Shown here one piece after another: positions 1 through 8,173 of a stretch of DNA of 64,000 bases (its first letter is position 1; each line of letters starts with the position of its first letter). The translations under genes were made by a program, and so were the position numbers. The notes beneath the pieces were generated by a model. It was not told the origin of the DNA. It ran no database searches and worked only from the letters and a program-made list of their open reading frames with translations. Source of the DNA: Streptomyces lacrimifluminis (GTDB lineage: Bacteria > Actinomycetota > Actinomycetes > Streptomycetales > Streptomycetaceae); assembly GCF_014646095.1 (NCBI RefSeq), contig NZ_BMMU01000002.1, positions 434,001 to 498,000 on the forward strand, given 5' to 3'.

Positions 1-166
1 GTCGAACTCGGACGTGTGCCGGGCAGAGCCCGTACGGTCGCAGGTCCGACCGCCGCCGAGGAAGGCGCCCGGAGACAGCGCCCGTTGCACCCGAGCGGCT
101 CGACTCCCGCCCCGTGCGCCCCTGACGTGTCCTCTGATCCCTTGTGTACGTGCCGAGTTGGCGAAG

Positions 167-1177
167 TCAGGCCTTGCGGGCGCGACTTGGCTGTACGCGC
201 CTGGGCTCGCCCGGCATCTTCGGGTACTCCGGGGGATACGGCAGGTCACCGAGTCCGTGCTCGTGTTCGTCGCGGGTGGCGAGTTCGAGCAGGGCGTCGA
301 GAGAGAAGGCGTGGTCGTCCATGTCCGCGTGGACGTCGCCGAGTTGGGCGAATCGGCCTGGCATGGTCGCGAGGTCGAAGTCACGGGGGTGCGCGTCGCC
401 GACCTCCTCCCACTTCAGCGGCGCCGAGACCGGAGCGTGCGCGTGGGGCCGTACGGAGTAGGCGGACGCGATGGTGCGGTCTCGTGCGGTCTGGTTGTAG
501 TCGACGAAGATCCGCTCCCCGCGTTCCTCCTTCCACCACTTCGTGGTCACCTGCTCCGGCATGCGCCGTTCCAGCTCCCGCCCGACGGCGATCGCAGCCC
601 GCCGCACCTGGGTGAACGTCCACCTCGGTTCGATCGGCACGAAGACATGCAGCCCTCGGCCGCCGGAGGTCTTGGGCCAGCCGCGCAGACCGCCGAACTC
701 GTCGAGCACGGCGCGCAGTTCGTGCGCCGCGCGCACCGCGTCGTCGTAGTCCGTGCCGGGCTGCGGGTCGAGGTCGATGCGCAGTTCGTCGGGGTGGTCG
801 ACGTCGGCGCGGCGCACCGGCCAGGGATGGAAGGTGAGCGTGCCGAACTGCGCGGCCCACAGCACGGCGGCGACCTCGGTCGGACACATCTCGTCGGCGC
901 TGCGACCGCTGGGGAAGGTGATGTGGGCGGTCGGGATCCAGTCGGGCATGTTCTTGGGCGCCCGCTTCTGGAAGAAGTTCTCGCCGGTCACCCCGTCCGG
1001 ACAACGCTCCAGGGTGGTGGGCCGGTCGCGCAGTGCCCGCAGGATGCCGGGGCCGACGGCGAGGTAGTACTGGGCGAGGTCGAGCTTGGTGAAGCCACGC
1101 TCCGGAAAGAACACCTTGTCCGGGCTGGACAGCCGTACTGTCCGGCCGAACGCTTCCAGCTCCACTGCTTCGCCCAT
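167..1177 (-). CDS. LigD-type end-joining polymerase (primase-polymerase) domain protein
   Basis: This 336-residue protein is a stand-alone polymerase domain of the LigD family, which fills gaps and adds nucleotides at double-strand breaks during non-homologous end joining. Visible marks are the metal-binding pair in RIDLDP near residues 133-138, the nucleotide-binding stretch KTSGGRGLHVFV near 169-180, and a third acidic residue in RIFVDYNQ near 222-229. I chose the ATG at 1177 (protein begins MGEAVELEAF); a longer reading to 1213 adds a poorly conserved leader. It is divergent from an ATP-dependent ligase 74 bp away, so the polymerase and ligase that are fused in full LigD are separate genes here. 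No nuclease domain and no Ku gene is seen in the window. Confidence 0.9.
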   Translation of the reverse strand: MGEAVELEAFGRTVRLSSPDKVFFPERGFTKLDLAQYYLAVGPGILRALRDRPTTLERCPDGVTGENFFQKRAPKNMPDWIPTAHITFPSGRSADEMCPTEVAAVLWAAQFGTLTFHPWPVRRADVDHPDELRIDLDPQPGTDYDDAVRAAHELRAVLDEFGGLRGWPKTSGGRGLHVFVPIEPRWTFTQVRRAAIAVGRELERRMPEQVTTKWWKEERGERIFVDYNQTARDRTIASAYSVRPHAHAPVSAPLKWEEVGDAHPRDFDLATMPGRFAQLGDVHADMDDHAFSLDALLELATRDEHEHGLGDLPYPPEYPKMPGEPRRVQPSRARKA

Positions 1178-1185
1178 GCGAGCCA

Positions 1186-1199
1186 CGGTAGGCCTACCG
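1186..1199. promoter_or_regulatory. 14-bp perfect palindrome between polymerase and ligase genes
   Basis: The sequence CGGTAGGCCTACCG reads the same on both strands. It sits 8 bp upstream of the polymerase start and 52 bp upstream of the ligase start, in the only intergenic space the two divergent genes share. That position suits an operator controlling both, but no regulator is known from the window. Confidence 0.35.
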
Positions 1200-1251
1200 C
1201 ACCAAGCTCGCATACCGGGCGATCACGGTCGAGGGCGCGCAGAATCGGAGC

Positions 1252-2322
1252 ATGGATCTGCCGGTCATGCCTCCCGTGAAGCCGATGCTCGCCAAGTCCG
1301 TGGCGAAGATCCCCCCGGGTATGCAGTACGAGGCCAAGTGGGACGGCTTCCGGGCCATCGCGTTCCGCGACGGCGCCGACGTCGAGGTCACCAGCCGCAC
1401 CACCAAGTCGCTGAACAGGTATTTTCCCGAGCTGGTGGCGGCCTTGCGGGAGCGGCTGCCCGAGCGTTGCGTGGTGGACGGCGAGATCGTGATCGCGCTC
1501 GGCGGGCGTCTCGACTTCGACGCGCTCACCGAGCGCATCCACCCCGCCGAGTCCCGGGTGCGGACGCTGGCCGAGCGTAACCCGGCCTCGTTCGTCGCGT
1601 TCGACCTGCTGGCACTGGGCGACGAATCGCTCCTCGACGTCCCGATGACCGAGCGGCGCGCACTGCTCACCATGGCGTTGTCCGGCGTAACCCCGCCTGT
1701 TCATGTGGCGCCCGCGACCACCGACGCCGAGGTGGCGCAGCGGTGGTTCGAGCAGTACGAGGGGGCGGGCCTCGACGGTGTCATCGCCAAGCCGCTCGCC
1801 CTGCGCTACCGGCAGGACGAGAGAGTCATGTTCAAGGTCAAGCACGAGCGGACGGCGGATGTCGTGGTGGCCGGATACCGGCTGCACAAGAGCGGACCGA
1901 TCGTGGGTTCACTGCTGCTGGGGCTGTACGACGCCCGGGGCACCCTCCAGCATGTGGGGGTGAGCGCCGCGTTCCCGATGAAACGGCGCGCCGAGCTCGT
2001 CGAGGAACTGGAGCCGCTGCGGCTCGCGGACGTGGGCGAGCATCCGTGGGCCGCCTGGACGGACGAGACGGCGCACGAGGCGGCGCGGCTGCCGGGGGCG
2101 CCGAGCCGGTGGTCGGCGAAGAAGGACTTCTCATGGATTCCGTTGCGACCCGAGCTGGTGGCCGAGGTGGCGTACGACCACATGGAGAACGGGGTGCGCT
2201 TCCGGCACACCGCCCGTTTCCGCCGCTGGCGCCCGGACCGTACGGCCGACAGCTGCACGTACGACCAGCTGGACGAGCCTGTGGGGTACGACCTCGCGGA
2301 GATTCTCGGCCCCAAGGGCTGA
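1252..2322 (+). CDS. ATP-dependent DNA ligase, LigC/LigD-ligase type
   Basis: The product (356 residues) has the nucleotidyltransferase and OB-fold layout of small bacterial ATP-dependent ligases that seal DNA breaks. The AMP-accepting lysine is in EAKWDGFR at about residue 29, motif III-like VDGEIV at about 75-80, motif IV in EGAGLDGVIAKP near 165-176, and motif V in MFKVKHERTADVVV near 190. The length fits LigC-type enzymes, which lack the polymerase and nuclease parts of full LigD. It is divergent from the polymerase gene, which suggests the two work together. The ATG at 1252 was chosen because the conserved fold begins soon after it. Confidence 0.93.
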   Translation: MDLPVMPPVKPMLAKSVAKIPPGMQYEAKWDGFRAIAFRDGADVEVTSRTTKSLNRYFPELVAALRERLPERCVVDGEIVIALGGRLDFDALTERIHPAESRVRTLAERNPASFVAFDLLALGDESLLDVPMTERRALLTMALSGVTPPVHVAPATTDAEVAQRWFEQYEGAGLDGVIAKPLALRYRQDERVMFKVKHERTADVVVAGYRLHKSGPIVGSLLLGLYDARGTLQHVGVSAAFPMKRRAELVEELEPLRLADVGEHPWAAWTDETAHEAARLPGAPSRWSAKKDFSWIPLRPELVAEVAYDHMENGVRFRHTARFRRWRPDRTADSCTYDQLDEPVGYDLAEILGPKG

Positions 2323-2455
2323 GGTCACCCTCTCGGCACCTCTTCTGTGGGCCGTTCGGTCCTTTGAGCGCGCGCGAGCAGAACCGATCAGGCATGGCCA
2401 CCAATGACCTGATTAGCGCACAATCATAGACACGGACTTGGTGGCGACGGTGGGC

Positions 2456-3463
2456 ATGCGACAGATGGCGCGAACGGCACGGACCCGGCGGCGCGGGACA
2501 GCCACGGCGGCGCTGGTGGCCGGCGCCGTGACGGCCTTTCTGATGGCCGGCTGCACGACGGACGACCGCCCCTCCGACGACGGACGCGGACGGACCCACA
2601 GCCGGAGCCAGGAACCCGACCACCGCGATTCACCCGCTCCGGGGAGCGCCGGACCGGTCCTCGCCGTAAAGATCGACAACGTCCGCGCGGCCCGCCCCCA
2701 GACGGGCCTGGACGCGGCGGACCTCGTGTACGCCGAGCAGGTCGAGGGCGGTCTGAGCCGGCTGATGGCGGTCTACGCGACCCGGCTGCCGCAGGCCGTG
2801 GGGCCGGTACGCAGCGCACGTGAGTCCGACCTGGAGCTGCTACGTCAGTTCGACGAGCCGACGCTCGCCTTCTCCGGCGCCCAGGGCAAGCTGCTGCCGT
2901 TGATCGACCGGGCACCGCTGAACGCCGAGTCCCCGGAGTCTGCGGCTTCGGGCGCCTACTACCGGGGCACGGACAAGGCGGCGCCGCACAACCTGTACCT
3001 GAGACCGCAGCGGCTGATCGGCGCCGCGCCGGGGGCGGACGCGCTGACCACCGGCTTCCGTTACGGCGTCGCACCCGAGGGCGGGACCCCGGAGAAGTCG
3101 CGCACCGTCCGCTTCCCGTCGGCGCGCTTCACGTTCACCTGGTCGGCGGACCGGAACGGCTGGCTGGTGTCGATGGACGGCACCCCGACCGTCACGACCG
3201 ACGGGGTACGGGTCGCCGCCGCTACGGTTGTCGTGCAGTACGTCAAGGTACGCGAGTCGCGGTTCCACGACGTCCTCGGCAACAACTCGCCGTACACCCA
3301 GTCCGTGGGCTCGGGCCGGGCTCAGGTACTGCGCGACGGCCGGGCGTTCGACGCGGAGTGGCGGCGCGGATCGGCCACGGAGGGGACGGACTTCACGACG
3401 GCCGACGGTACGCCGGTGAACTTCGCGAAGGGTCAGGTGTGGGTGGTGTTCGCGCAGGCGTGA
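2456..3463 (+). CDS. DUF3048 domain lipoprotein
   Basis: This is a predicted secreted lipoprotein of about 335 residues. An arginine-rich start and hydrophobic segment lead to a lipobox (LMAGC, Cys near residue 33), after which the mature protein would be anchored to the outer face of the membrane. The body matches the DUF3048 (YerB-like) family, recognised from VKIDNVRAARPQTGL, VYAEQVEGG and GPVRSARESD. The biochemical role of the family is not established. In-frame TTG and GTG codons lie upstream at 2438-2450; I prefer the ATG at 2456, which starts directly at the basic signal region. It stands alone, 133 bp after the ligase, with no clear operon partner. Confidence 0.85.
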   Translation: MRQMARTARTRRRGTATAALVAGAVTAFLMAGCTTDDRPSDDGRGRTHSRSQEPDHRDSPAPGSAGPVLAVKIDNVRAARPQTGLDAADLVYAEQVEGGLSRLMAVYATRLPQAVGPVRSARESDLELLRQFDEPTLAFSGAQGKLLPLIDRAPLNAESPESAASGAYYRGTDKAAPHNLYLRPQRLIGAAPGADALTTGFRYGVAPEGGTPEKSRTVRFPSARFTFTWSADRNGWLVSMDGTPTVTTDGVRVAAATVVVQYVKVRESRFHDVLGNNSPYTQSVGSGRAQVLRDGRAFDAEWRRGSATEGTDFTTADGTPVNFAKGQVWVVFAQA

Positions 3464-3589
3464 TCTGTACGGCCCGACGCCCTGTGTGCGGAGCCGTGCC
3501 CGGGCCACGCTCCGATCGGCCGCCCCCCTGCCGCCCGGGCGGCGCCGGGTACGGCACCCTCGCCCGAAGGACGGGCACGGACCGACACA

Positions 3590-3640
3590 TGCGGCTCCGC
3601 CGCCCGGGCGCCACCAGCCGCGGGGAACCCGCGGTGGCCG
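3590..3640. repeat. Fragment of a Streptomyces-type dispersed intergenic repeat
   Basis: The stretch beginning TGCGGCTCCGCCGC and continuing with GGGCGC and a following ACCA-like part is the same element seen at 63456-63480. From general familiarity, such GC-rich intergenic repeats occur many times in Streptomyces chromosomes. Its function is unknown. The boundaries given here are approximate. Confidence 0.45.
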
Positions 3641-3659
3641 CATCGCGCCGCCTCGAACG

Positions 3660-3951
3660 GCAGCCCTGCCCGCGCCAGCACGCCACCCGCCCCGCGCAGC
3701 ACCGCCGCGAGGGGCCACCAGCAACACCGGGCCCGCGATAACCATGCCGTACACCCAGCGGAGCCCCTACACCTCGAACAGCAACCCCGCCCGCGCCAGC
3801 TCGCCCGCCGCCCCGCGCAGCGCCGCCGCGAGGGCCACCAGCAACACCGGGCCCGCGGTGACCATGCCGTACACCCAGCGGAGCCCCTACGCCTCGAACG
3901 GCAACCCCGCCCGCGCCAGCTCGCCCGCCGCCCCGCGCAGCGCCGCCGCGA
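3660..3951. repeat. 120-bp tandem repeat, about 2.4 copies, copying the 3' end of the IclR gene
   Basis: Copies run approximately 3660-3780 (with one extra base), 3781-3900 and a partial third at 3901-3951. Each unit contains the last 20 or so codons of the neighbouring IclR gene plus about 60 bp after its stop. The third, partial copy is the real gene end (stop at 3887-3889). The second copy still encodes nearly the same tail, AAALRGAAGELARAGL, followed by its own stop. The first copy has changes and a one-base insertion. This looks like tandem duplication of a gene end. Confidence 0.9.
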
Positions 3952-4675
3952 ACCGTGTCACCCGCTCCGGCGTGAACCGCGTGCTCGGCCCGCCGAAGGA
4001 CAGCGCGGCGAGCACGGCCCCGCTCCTCCCCCGCACCGGCACGGCCACCGCCGACAGCCCCTCCTCGCGCTCGCCGTGACTCACGGCGTACCCGTGGTCG
4101 CGGGCCTCCTCGATCCAGGTCCGCAGAGTCACCAGATGTGCGGCCCCGTACGGTGAGGCCTCCGCGACCCGGAGCAGCAGCCCGTCCGGGGCGTCCAGCA
4201 GCAGTGCCTTGGCGACGCCGCCCGCCCACAGCGGGAGTTCGTCGCCCACCCGCACGACCTGGCGCAGCGCCTGCGGGCCCTCTTCCTGGGCGATGCAGAC
4301 GCGGTGGGTGTCCCGGCGCACATACAGGTGCACCGTCTCCTTGTGCTCGGCGGCGAGATCGCGCAGCAGGGCCCGGGCCGCGGGTGGCAGCCGCCAGGCC
4401 TGTTCGGCGAGCCGGGACCAGCGCAGCAGCGCGGGACCCGCGAGGTAGCGGCCGTGCTCGTCGACCCAGAGCAGTCCGTTGAGCCGCAGGGTCTGGAGCA
4501 GTCGCAGCACGGTGGTCTTCGGCAGCCCGGAGGCGCTGACGATCTCACGGAGGGACAGCGCGGGCCGGACGTCGTCGAACAGCCCGAGAACGTCGATGGC
4601 CCGCTGGACGGTACGCATCCCCGCGGGTTCGGACTCGGCTGCGTCCCGTGCCCCGGATGATCCTCCGGCTGCCAT
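3887..4675 (-). CDS. IclR-family transcriptional regulator
   Basis: A 262-residue IclR-type regulator with an N-terminal winged helix (about residues 20-80, including SLREIVSASGLPKTTVLRLLQ) and a C-terminal effector-binding domain (VGDELPLWAGGVAKALL, then the signature GYAVSHGEREEGLSAVAVPV). IclR proteins often control aromatic acid catabolism, such as PcaR, PcaU and PobR. This one lies 110 bp downstream of the PcaV gene in the same direction and close to pcaHGBL, so an aromatic-pathway role is likely but not shown. The start at 4675 puts a short, variable leader before the helix-turn-helix; a later ATG (MRTVQRAIDV) is possible. Its last codons and 3' flank are tandemly duplicated downstream. 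Confidence 0.88.
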   Translation of the reverse strand: MAAGGSSGARDAAESEPAGMRTVQRAIDVLGLFDDVRPALSLREIVSASGLPKTTVLRLLQTLRLNGLLWVDEHGRYLAGPALLRWSRLAEQAWRLPPAARALLRDLAAEHKETVHLYVRRDTHRVCIAQEEGPQALRQVVRVGDELPLWAGGVAKALLLDAPDGLLLRVAEASPYGAAHLVTLRTWIEEARDHGYAVSHGEREEGLSAVAVPVRGRSGAVLAALSFGGPSTRFTPERVTRFAAALRGAAGELARAGLPFEA

Positions 4676-4785
4676 CCCTGTGCCTCCTCGGCTCCGGACC
4701 GCCCCACGGTCCGGGCGGCGGTCTCGCCCCGCACGGTATCCGCTCCCGGTCCGCTGAGCGGACCCGGCCTGGCACGGAAGGGCGC

Positions 4786-5250
4786 TCAGCGAGGGGAGGC
4801 GAGGGGCTCCACCGGGTTGCGCAGCCCTTCCGCCGCGTCGGCGACGCGCTGGATGAGGTCGAGGAAGACGGACTGTTCGCCGGCGGAGAGCGGCGCCAGG
4901 AAGACCTGGTTCATCCGGGCTGTCCGCACGGTCAGCCTGCGGTGCGCCCGCATCCCGTCGTCCGTGGGGCGCAGCAGGGAGCGGCGGCCGTCCTCCGGGT
5001 CGCGCACCTTGTCGATCAGGTCGCGGCGACCGAGCCTGCTGACGACCTCGGCGACCGTGGACCGGTCGAGGCCCACGCGCTCCCCGACCGTGCGCTGGTC
5101 CAGGCCCGGTTCGGCGACCAGCGCGTTCAGGACCGCGAACTGCGGCGAGGTGATCTCCTCGGAGACCATCGTGTTCCACAGCAGGTAGTGCGCCTGCTGG
5201 AGTCGCCGGGCGAGGTGCCCGGGGTGGGTGGAGAGGTCCACCGCGGCCAT
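4786..5250 (-). CDS. pcaV: MarR-family repressor of the protocatechuate operon (PcaV-like)
   Basis: A 154-residue MarR-type winged-helix regulator, divergent from pcaH, as expected for a repressor of the beta-ketoadipate pathway. The winged helix covers about residues 35-100 (SPQFAVLNALVAEPGLDQRTVGERVG and the wing with DPEDGRR). In S. coelicolor PcaV, as I recall, Arg15 and His21 contact protocatechuate; Arg15 and His21 are both present here at those exact positions. It should bind the pcaV-pcaH intergenic region and release it when protocatechuate accumulates. Two inverted repeats at 5288-5318 and 5422-5439 are candidate operators. An IclR gene follows in the same direction. Confidence 0.88.
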   Translation of the reverse strand: MAAVDLSTHPGHLARRLQQAHYLLWNTMVSEEITSPQFAVLNALVAEPGLDQRTVGERVGLDRSTVAEVVSRLGRRDLIDKVRDPEDGRRSLLRPTDDGMRAHRRLTVRTARMNQVFLAPLSAGEQSVFLDLIQRVADAAEGLRNPVEPLASPR

Positions 5251-5287
5251 GTCCGCTCCTGGGGTTGTCTCTTCAGAGCACTGAATT

Positions 5288-5318
5288 TCGTTGGTGTACT
5301 GACGATACAGCCCAACGA
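5288..5318. promoter_or_regulatory. Inverted repeat near the pcaV start (candidate PcaV operator)
   Basis: Arms TCGTTGG (5288-5294) and CCAACGA (5312-5318) flank 17 bp, lying 38 bp upstream of the pcaV start. The position fits autoregulation of pcaV and, with the second repeat at 5422, joint control of the divergent pca operon. Confidence 0.5.
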
Positions 5319-5421
5319 CCGCCGCGTCTCCAGTTGAGCCATACGACCACCACCTGGCATTTTATCGCCACTCTTGACGACGGGACCGGCGAATGGCAGC
5401 GTGAGGGAAACCTTGCTGAAA

Positions 5422-5439
5422 TACTCAGTGCCCTGAGTA
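5422..5439. promoter_or_regulatory. Perfect inverted repeat 30 bp upstream of pcaH (candidate operator)
   Basis: Arms TACTCAG and CTGAGTA are separated by TGCC. The site lies just upstream of the pcaH ribosome-binding region, where a bound MarR-type repressor would block transcription of pcaHGBL. Confidence 0.55.
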
Positions 5440-5469
5440 ATTGGGCTCGGAAGAGACTAGGAACCCCTC

Positions 5470-6243
5470 ATGGCTCTCACCCAGTCGGACATCGACGTCG
5501 AGGTCGGCGACCTCCAGGACGCCTACGACAAGGCGGTCGCCGAAGGCGCCCCCGTACAGAACCATCCGCCGCGCGACTACGCCCCGTACCGCAGCTCGGT
5601 GCTGCGTCACCCGAAGCAGCCGCTGGTCGCGGTGAGCGGCGGGGACCCGGAGACGGTCGAGCTGTCGGGTCCCGTGTTCGGGGTCACCGACATCACCGAC
5701 ATCGACAGCGACCTCACGATCCAGCACCAGGGCGAGCCGCTCGGCGAGCGCATCACCGTCTCCGGACGGCTCCTCGACCGTGACGGGCGGCCCGTGCGCG
5801 GCCAGCTGATCGAGCTGTGGCAGGCCAACGCCTCCGGCCGGTACGCCCATCTGCGGGACCAGCATCCGGCACCGCTCGACCCCAACTTCACCGGCGTGGG
5901 GCGGGTCCTGACGGATGATCAGGGAGCGTACCGGTTCACCACGATCAAGCCGGGCGCTTACCCGTGGCGCAACCACACCAACGCCTGGCGGCCCGCGCAC
6001 ATCCACTTCTCGGTCTTCGGCACGGCGTTCACCCAGCGGCTCGTGACACAGATGTACTTCCCGAACGACCCGCTCTTCCGCTACGACCCGATCCTGCGCT
6101 CGGTGACCGACGAGGCCGCCCGCAACCGTCTGGTCGCCGAGTACAACCACGACCTGTCCCAGCCCGAGTTCTCGCTCGGCTACGAGTGGGACATCGTCCT
6201 CGACGGTCCCTCCGCCACCTGGATCGAAGAAGGCCGCGACTGA
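5470..6243 (+). CDS. pcaH: Protocatechuate 3,4-dioxygenase beta subunit
   Basis: The 257-residue beta subunit of the intradiol dioxygenase that opens protocatechuate to 3-carboxy-cis,cis-muconate. The family signature is present: GRLLDRDGRPVRGQLIELWQANASGRYAH, with the non-haem iron ligands expected in the tyrosine- and histidine-containing stretches (YPWRNHTNAWRPAHIHFSVFG near residues 162-182). The first gene of the operon, it overlaps pcaG by TGATG. The ATG at 5470 follows an AGGA-like ribosome site. In S. coelicolor pcaIJF precede pcaH, but here pcaH comes directly after the pcaV intergenic region. Confidence 0.97.
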   Translation: MALTQSDIDVEVGDLQDAYDKAVAEGAPVQNHPPRDYAPYRSSVLRHPKQPLVAVSGGDPETVELSGPVFGVTDITDIDSDLTIQHQGEPLGERITVSGRLLDRDGRPVRGQLIELWQANASGRYAHLRDQHPAPLDPNFTGVGRVLTDDQGAYRFTTIKPGAYPWRNHTNAWRPAHIHFSVFGTAFTQRLVTQMYFPNDPLFRYDPILRSVTDEAARNRLVAEYNHDLSQPEFSLGYEWDIVLDGPSATWIEEGRD

Positions 6244-6815
6244 TGAGCGTCTCCCCCGAGAACCTGCTGCCCACCCCGTCCCACACCGTCGGCCCCTTCT
6301 ACGGCTACGCCCTCCCCTTCCCCGAGGGCGAGCAGGTCGCGCCCAAGGGCCACCCGGACACGATCGCCCTCCACGGGTACGTCCTGGACGGCGAGGGCGA
6401 CCCGATCCCCGACGCCCTGCTGGAGTTCTGGCAGGCGGCGCCCGACGGCTCCCTCACCGGTGCCCCCGGCTCGCTGCGCCGCGACCCGGTGACGGGCGGC
6501 TTCCTGGGCCGCAACGGCACCGACTTCACGGGCTTCGGGCGGGTCGCCACCGACGCCGACGGGCACTACGCGCTGTACACGCTGCCGCCGGGCAACGCGG
6601 GCCTGCCGTACATCAGCGTGTGCGTGTTCGCGCGCGGTCTGCTGACCCACCTGTACACGCGCGCGTATCTGACGGACGGCGCCGATCCGCTGCTCGACTC
6701 CCTGTCGGCGGAGCGACGCGCCACGCTGGTCGCCGCCGAGGGCGAGCGGCGCACGTACCGTTTCGACATCCGCCTTCAGGGTGAGGGCGAAACGGTCTTC
6801 CTGGAGTTCGAGTGA
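6243..6815 (+). CDS. pcaG: Protocatechuate 3,4-dioxygenase alpha subunit
   Basis: The 190-residue alpha subunit pairs with PcaH in the cytoplasmic ring-cleaving dioxygenase. It starts with the typical TPSHTVGPFYGYALPF and carries the intradiol fold stretch GYVLDGEGDPIPDALLEFWQA near residues 41-61. Alpha subunits lack the full set of iron ligands, so catalysis depends on the beta subunit. Its ATG overlaps the pcaH stop (TGATG), and its stop overlaps the pcaB GTG, so translation of the operon is probably coupled. Confidence 0.96.
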   Translation: MSVSPENLLPTPSHTVGPFYGYALPFPEGEQVAPKGHPDTIALHGYVLDGEGDPIPDALLEFWQAAPDGSLTGAPGSLRRDPVTGGFLGRNGTDFTGFGRVATDADGHYALYTLPPGNAGLPYISVCVFARGLLTHLYTRAYLTDGADPLLDSLSAERRATLVAAEGERRTYRFDIRLQGEGETVFLEFE

Positions 6816-8173
6816 CACCACCCGCCGATGCCGAGTCCGCCACCGACACCGGCCTGCTCTCCCCCGGGTGGGCCGGTTCCCCGGCCGCCTCCGCGACGAG
6901 CGACACCGCGTATCTGCGGGCGCTGCTCGACGCGGAGGCCGCGCTGACCCGTGCGCAGGCCGGGCTGGGCCTGGCTCCGGAAGCAGCGGCCAGGGCGGTC
7001 GGCTCGGCGGTCGACGGGGCCGCCGCCTTCGATGTGCGGTCGATCGCGCTGCGCGCCCGGGCCGGCGGCAACCCGGTGATCCCGCTGGTCGCGGATCTGA
7101 CGGCGGCGGTCGGCGCGGAGTACGGGCCCTACGTCCACCGGGGTGCGACCAGCCAGGACATCCTGGACACGGCGACGATGCTGGTCGCCGCCCGCACCCT
7201 GGACCTGATCCTCGCGGATCTCGACCGCACCGCGCGGACCCTCGCCCGCACGGCCGCCGACCACCGCGACACCGCGATGCCGGGCCGCACCCTCACCCAG
7301 CACGCCGTACCGACGACCTTCGGTCTGAAGGCGGCGGGCTGGCGCTCGCTGATCCTCGACGCACGGGACCGCCTGACGACCGTACGCCACAGCCTCCCCG
7401 CCCAACTCGGGGGAGCCGCAGGCACCTTGGCCGCGTTCACCGTGTTCGGCACGACCGGGGGCACTGTCGACACCCGGGCCCTGGTCGCCGCCTACGCCCG
7501 TGAACTCGGCCTCGCCGCGCCGGTGCTGCCCTGGCACACCCTGCGCACCCCGGTCGCGGATCTCGCCGGGGCGCTCGCGTTCACGGCCGGGGCCCTCGGG
7601 AAGATCGCCGCCGACGTGCTGACGCTGGCCCGTACCGAGATCTCCGAGGTGTCCGAGGGCAGCGGCGGCGGTTCGTCCGCGATGCCGCACAAGGCCAATC
7701 CCGTACGGTCGACGCTGATCGCCGCCGCTGCCCGGCGCGCGCCACAGCTGGCGGCCACCCTGTACGGGGCGCTCGTCGCCGAGGACGAGCGGCCGGCCGG
7801 TGCCTGGCACGCCGAGTGGGAGCCGCTCAGGGAGCTGCTCCGGGTGACCGGGGGCTCCGCCCGGGACGCCGCCGAACTGACCGAGGGGTTGCGGGTCCAC
7901 GCGGACACCATGCGTCAACACCTCGGCCTCACCCACGGGTTGATCGTCTCCGAGCGGCTGGCCGCCGAACTCGCGCCGGTGCTGGGCCGGGCCCGCGCGA
8001 AGGCCCTGCTCACCGAAATGGCCGCCCGCACCTACACCGAGGGACGCCCGCTCGCCGAACTCCTCGCCGAGGAGCCGGAGTTGAAAGACCTGCCCGTCGA
8101 CGACCTGACCGACCCCGCCCGTTACACCGGCTCCGCCGGCGCCCTCACCGACCGTGCTCTGGAGCGACCGTGA
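6812..8173 (+). CDS. pcaB: 3-carboxy-cis,cis-muconate cycloisomerase
   Basis: This 453-residue member of the fumarase/aspartase superfamily converts 3-carboxy-cis,cis-muconate to 4-carboxymuconolactone, the step after PcaHG. The family signature SGGGSSAMPHKANPV is near residues 285-300, and the conserved GATSQDILDTA is near 110-120. The GTG start at 6812 overlaps the pcaG stop as GTGA. The N-terminal 20 or so residues are variable. The stop overlaps the GTG of pcaL, continuing the chain of overlapping genes. Confidence 0.96.
   Translation: MTPPADAESATDTGLLSPGWAGSPAASATSDTAYLRALLDAEAALTRAQAGLGLAPEAAARAVGSAVDGAAAFDVRSIALRARAGGNPVIPLVADLTAAVGAEYGPYVHRGATSQDILDTATMLVAARTLDLILADLDRTARTLARTAADHRDTAMPGRTLTQHAVPTTFGLKAAGWRSLILDARDRLTTVRHSLPAQLGGAAGTLAAFTVFGTTGGTVDTRALVAAYARELGLAAPVLPWHTLRTPVADLAGALAFTAGALGKIAADVLTLARTEISEVSEGSGGGSSAMPHKANPVRSTLIAAAARRAPQLAATLYGALVAEDERPAGAWHAEWEPLRELLRVTGGSARDAAELTEGLRVHADTMRQHLGLTHGLIVSERLAAELAPVLGRARAKALLTEMAARTYTEGRPLAELLAEEPELKDLPVDDLTDPARYTGSAGALTDRALERP

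Noticed and set aside
1..166. Gene at the left edge of the window
   Set aside because: No frame has recognisable features; the stretch is probably intergenic or the edge of a gene outside the window.
3660..3951. CRISPR array
   Set aside because: The repeat unit is 120 bp, directly contiguous without spacers, and copies a gene end.
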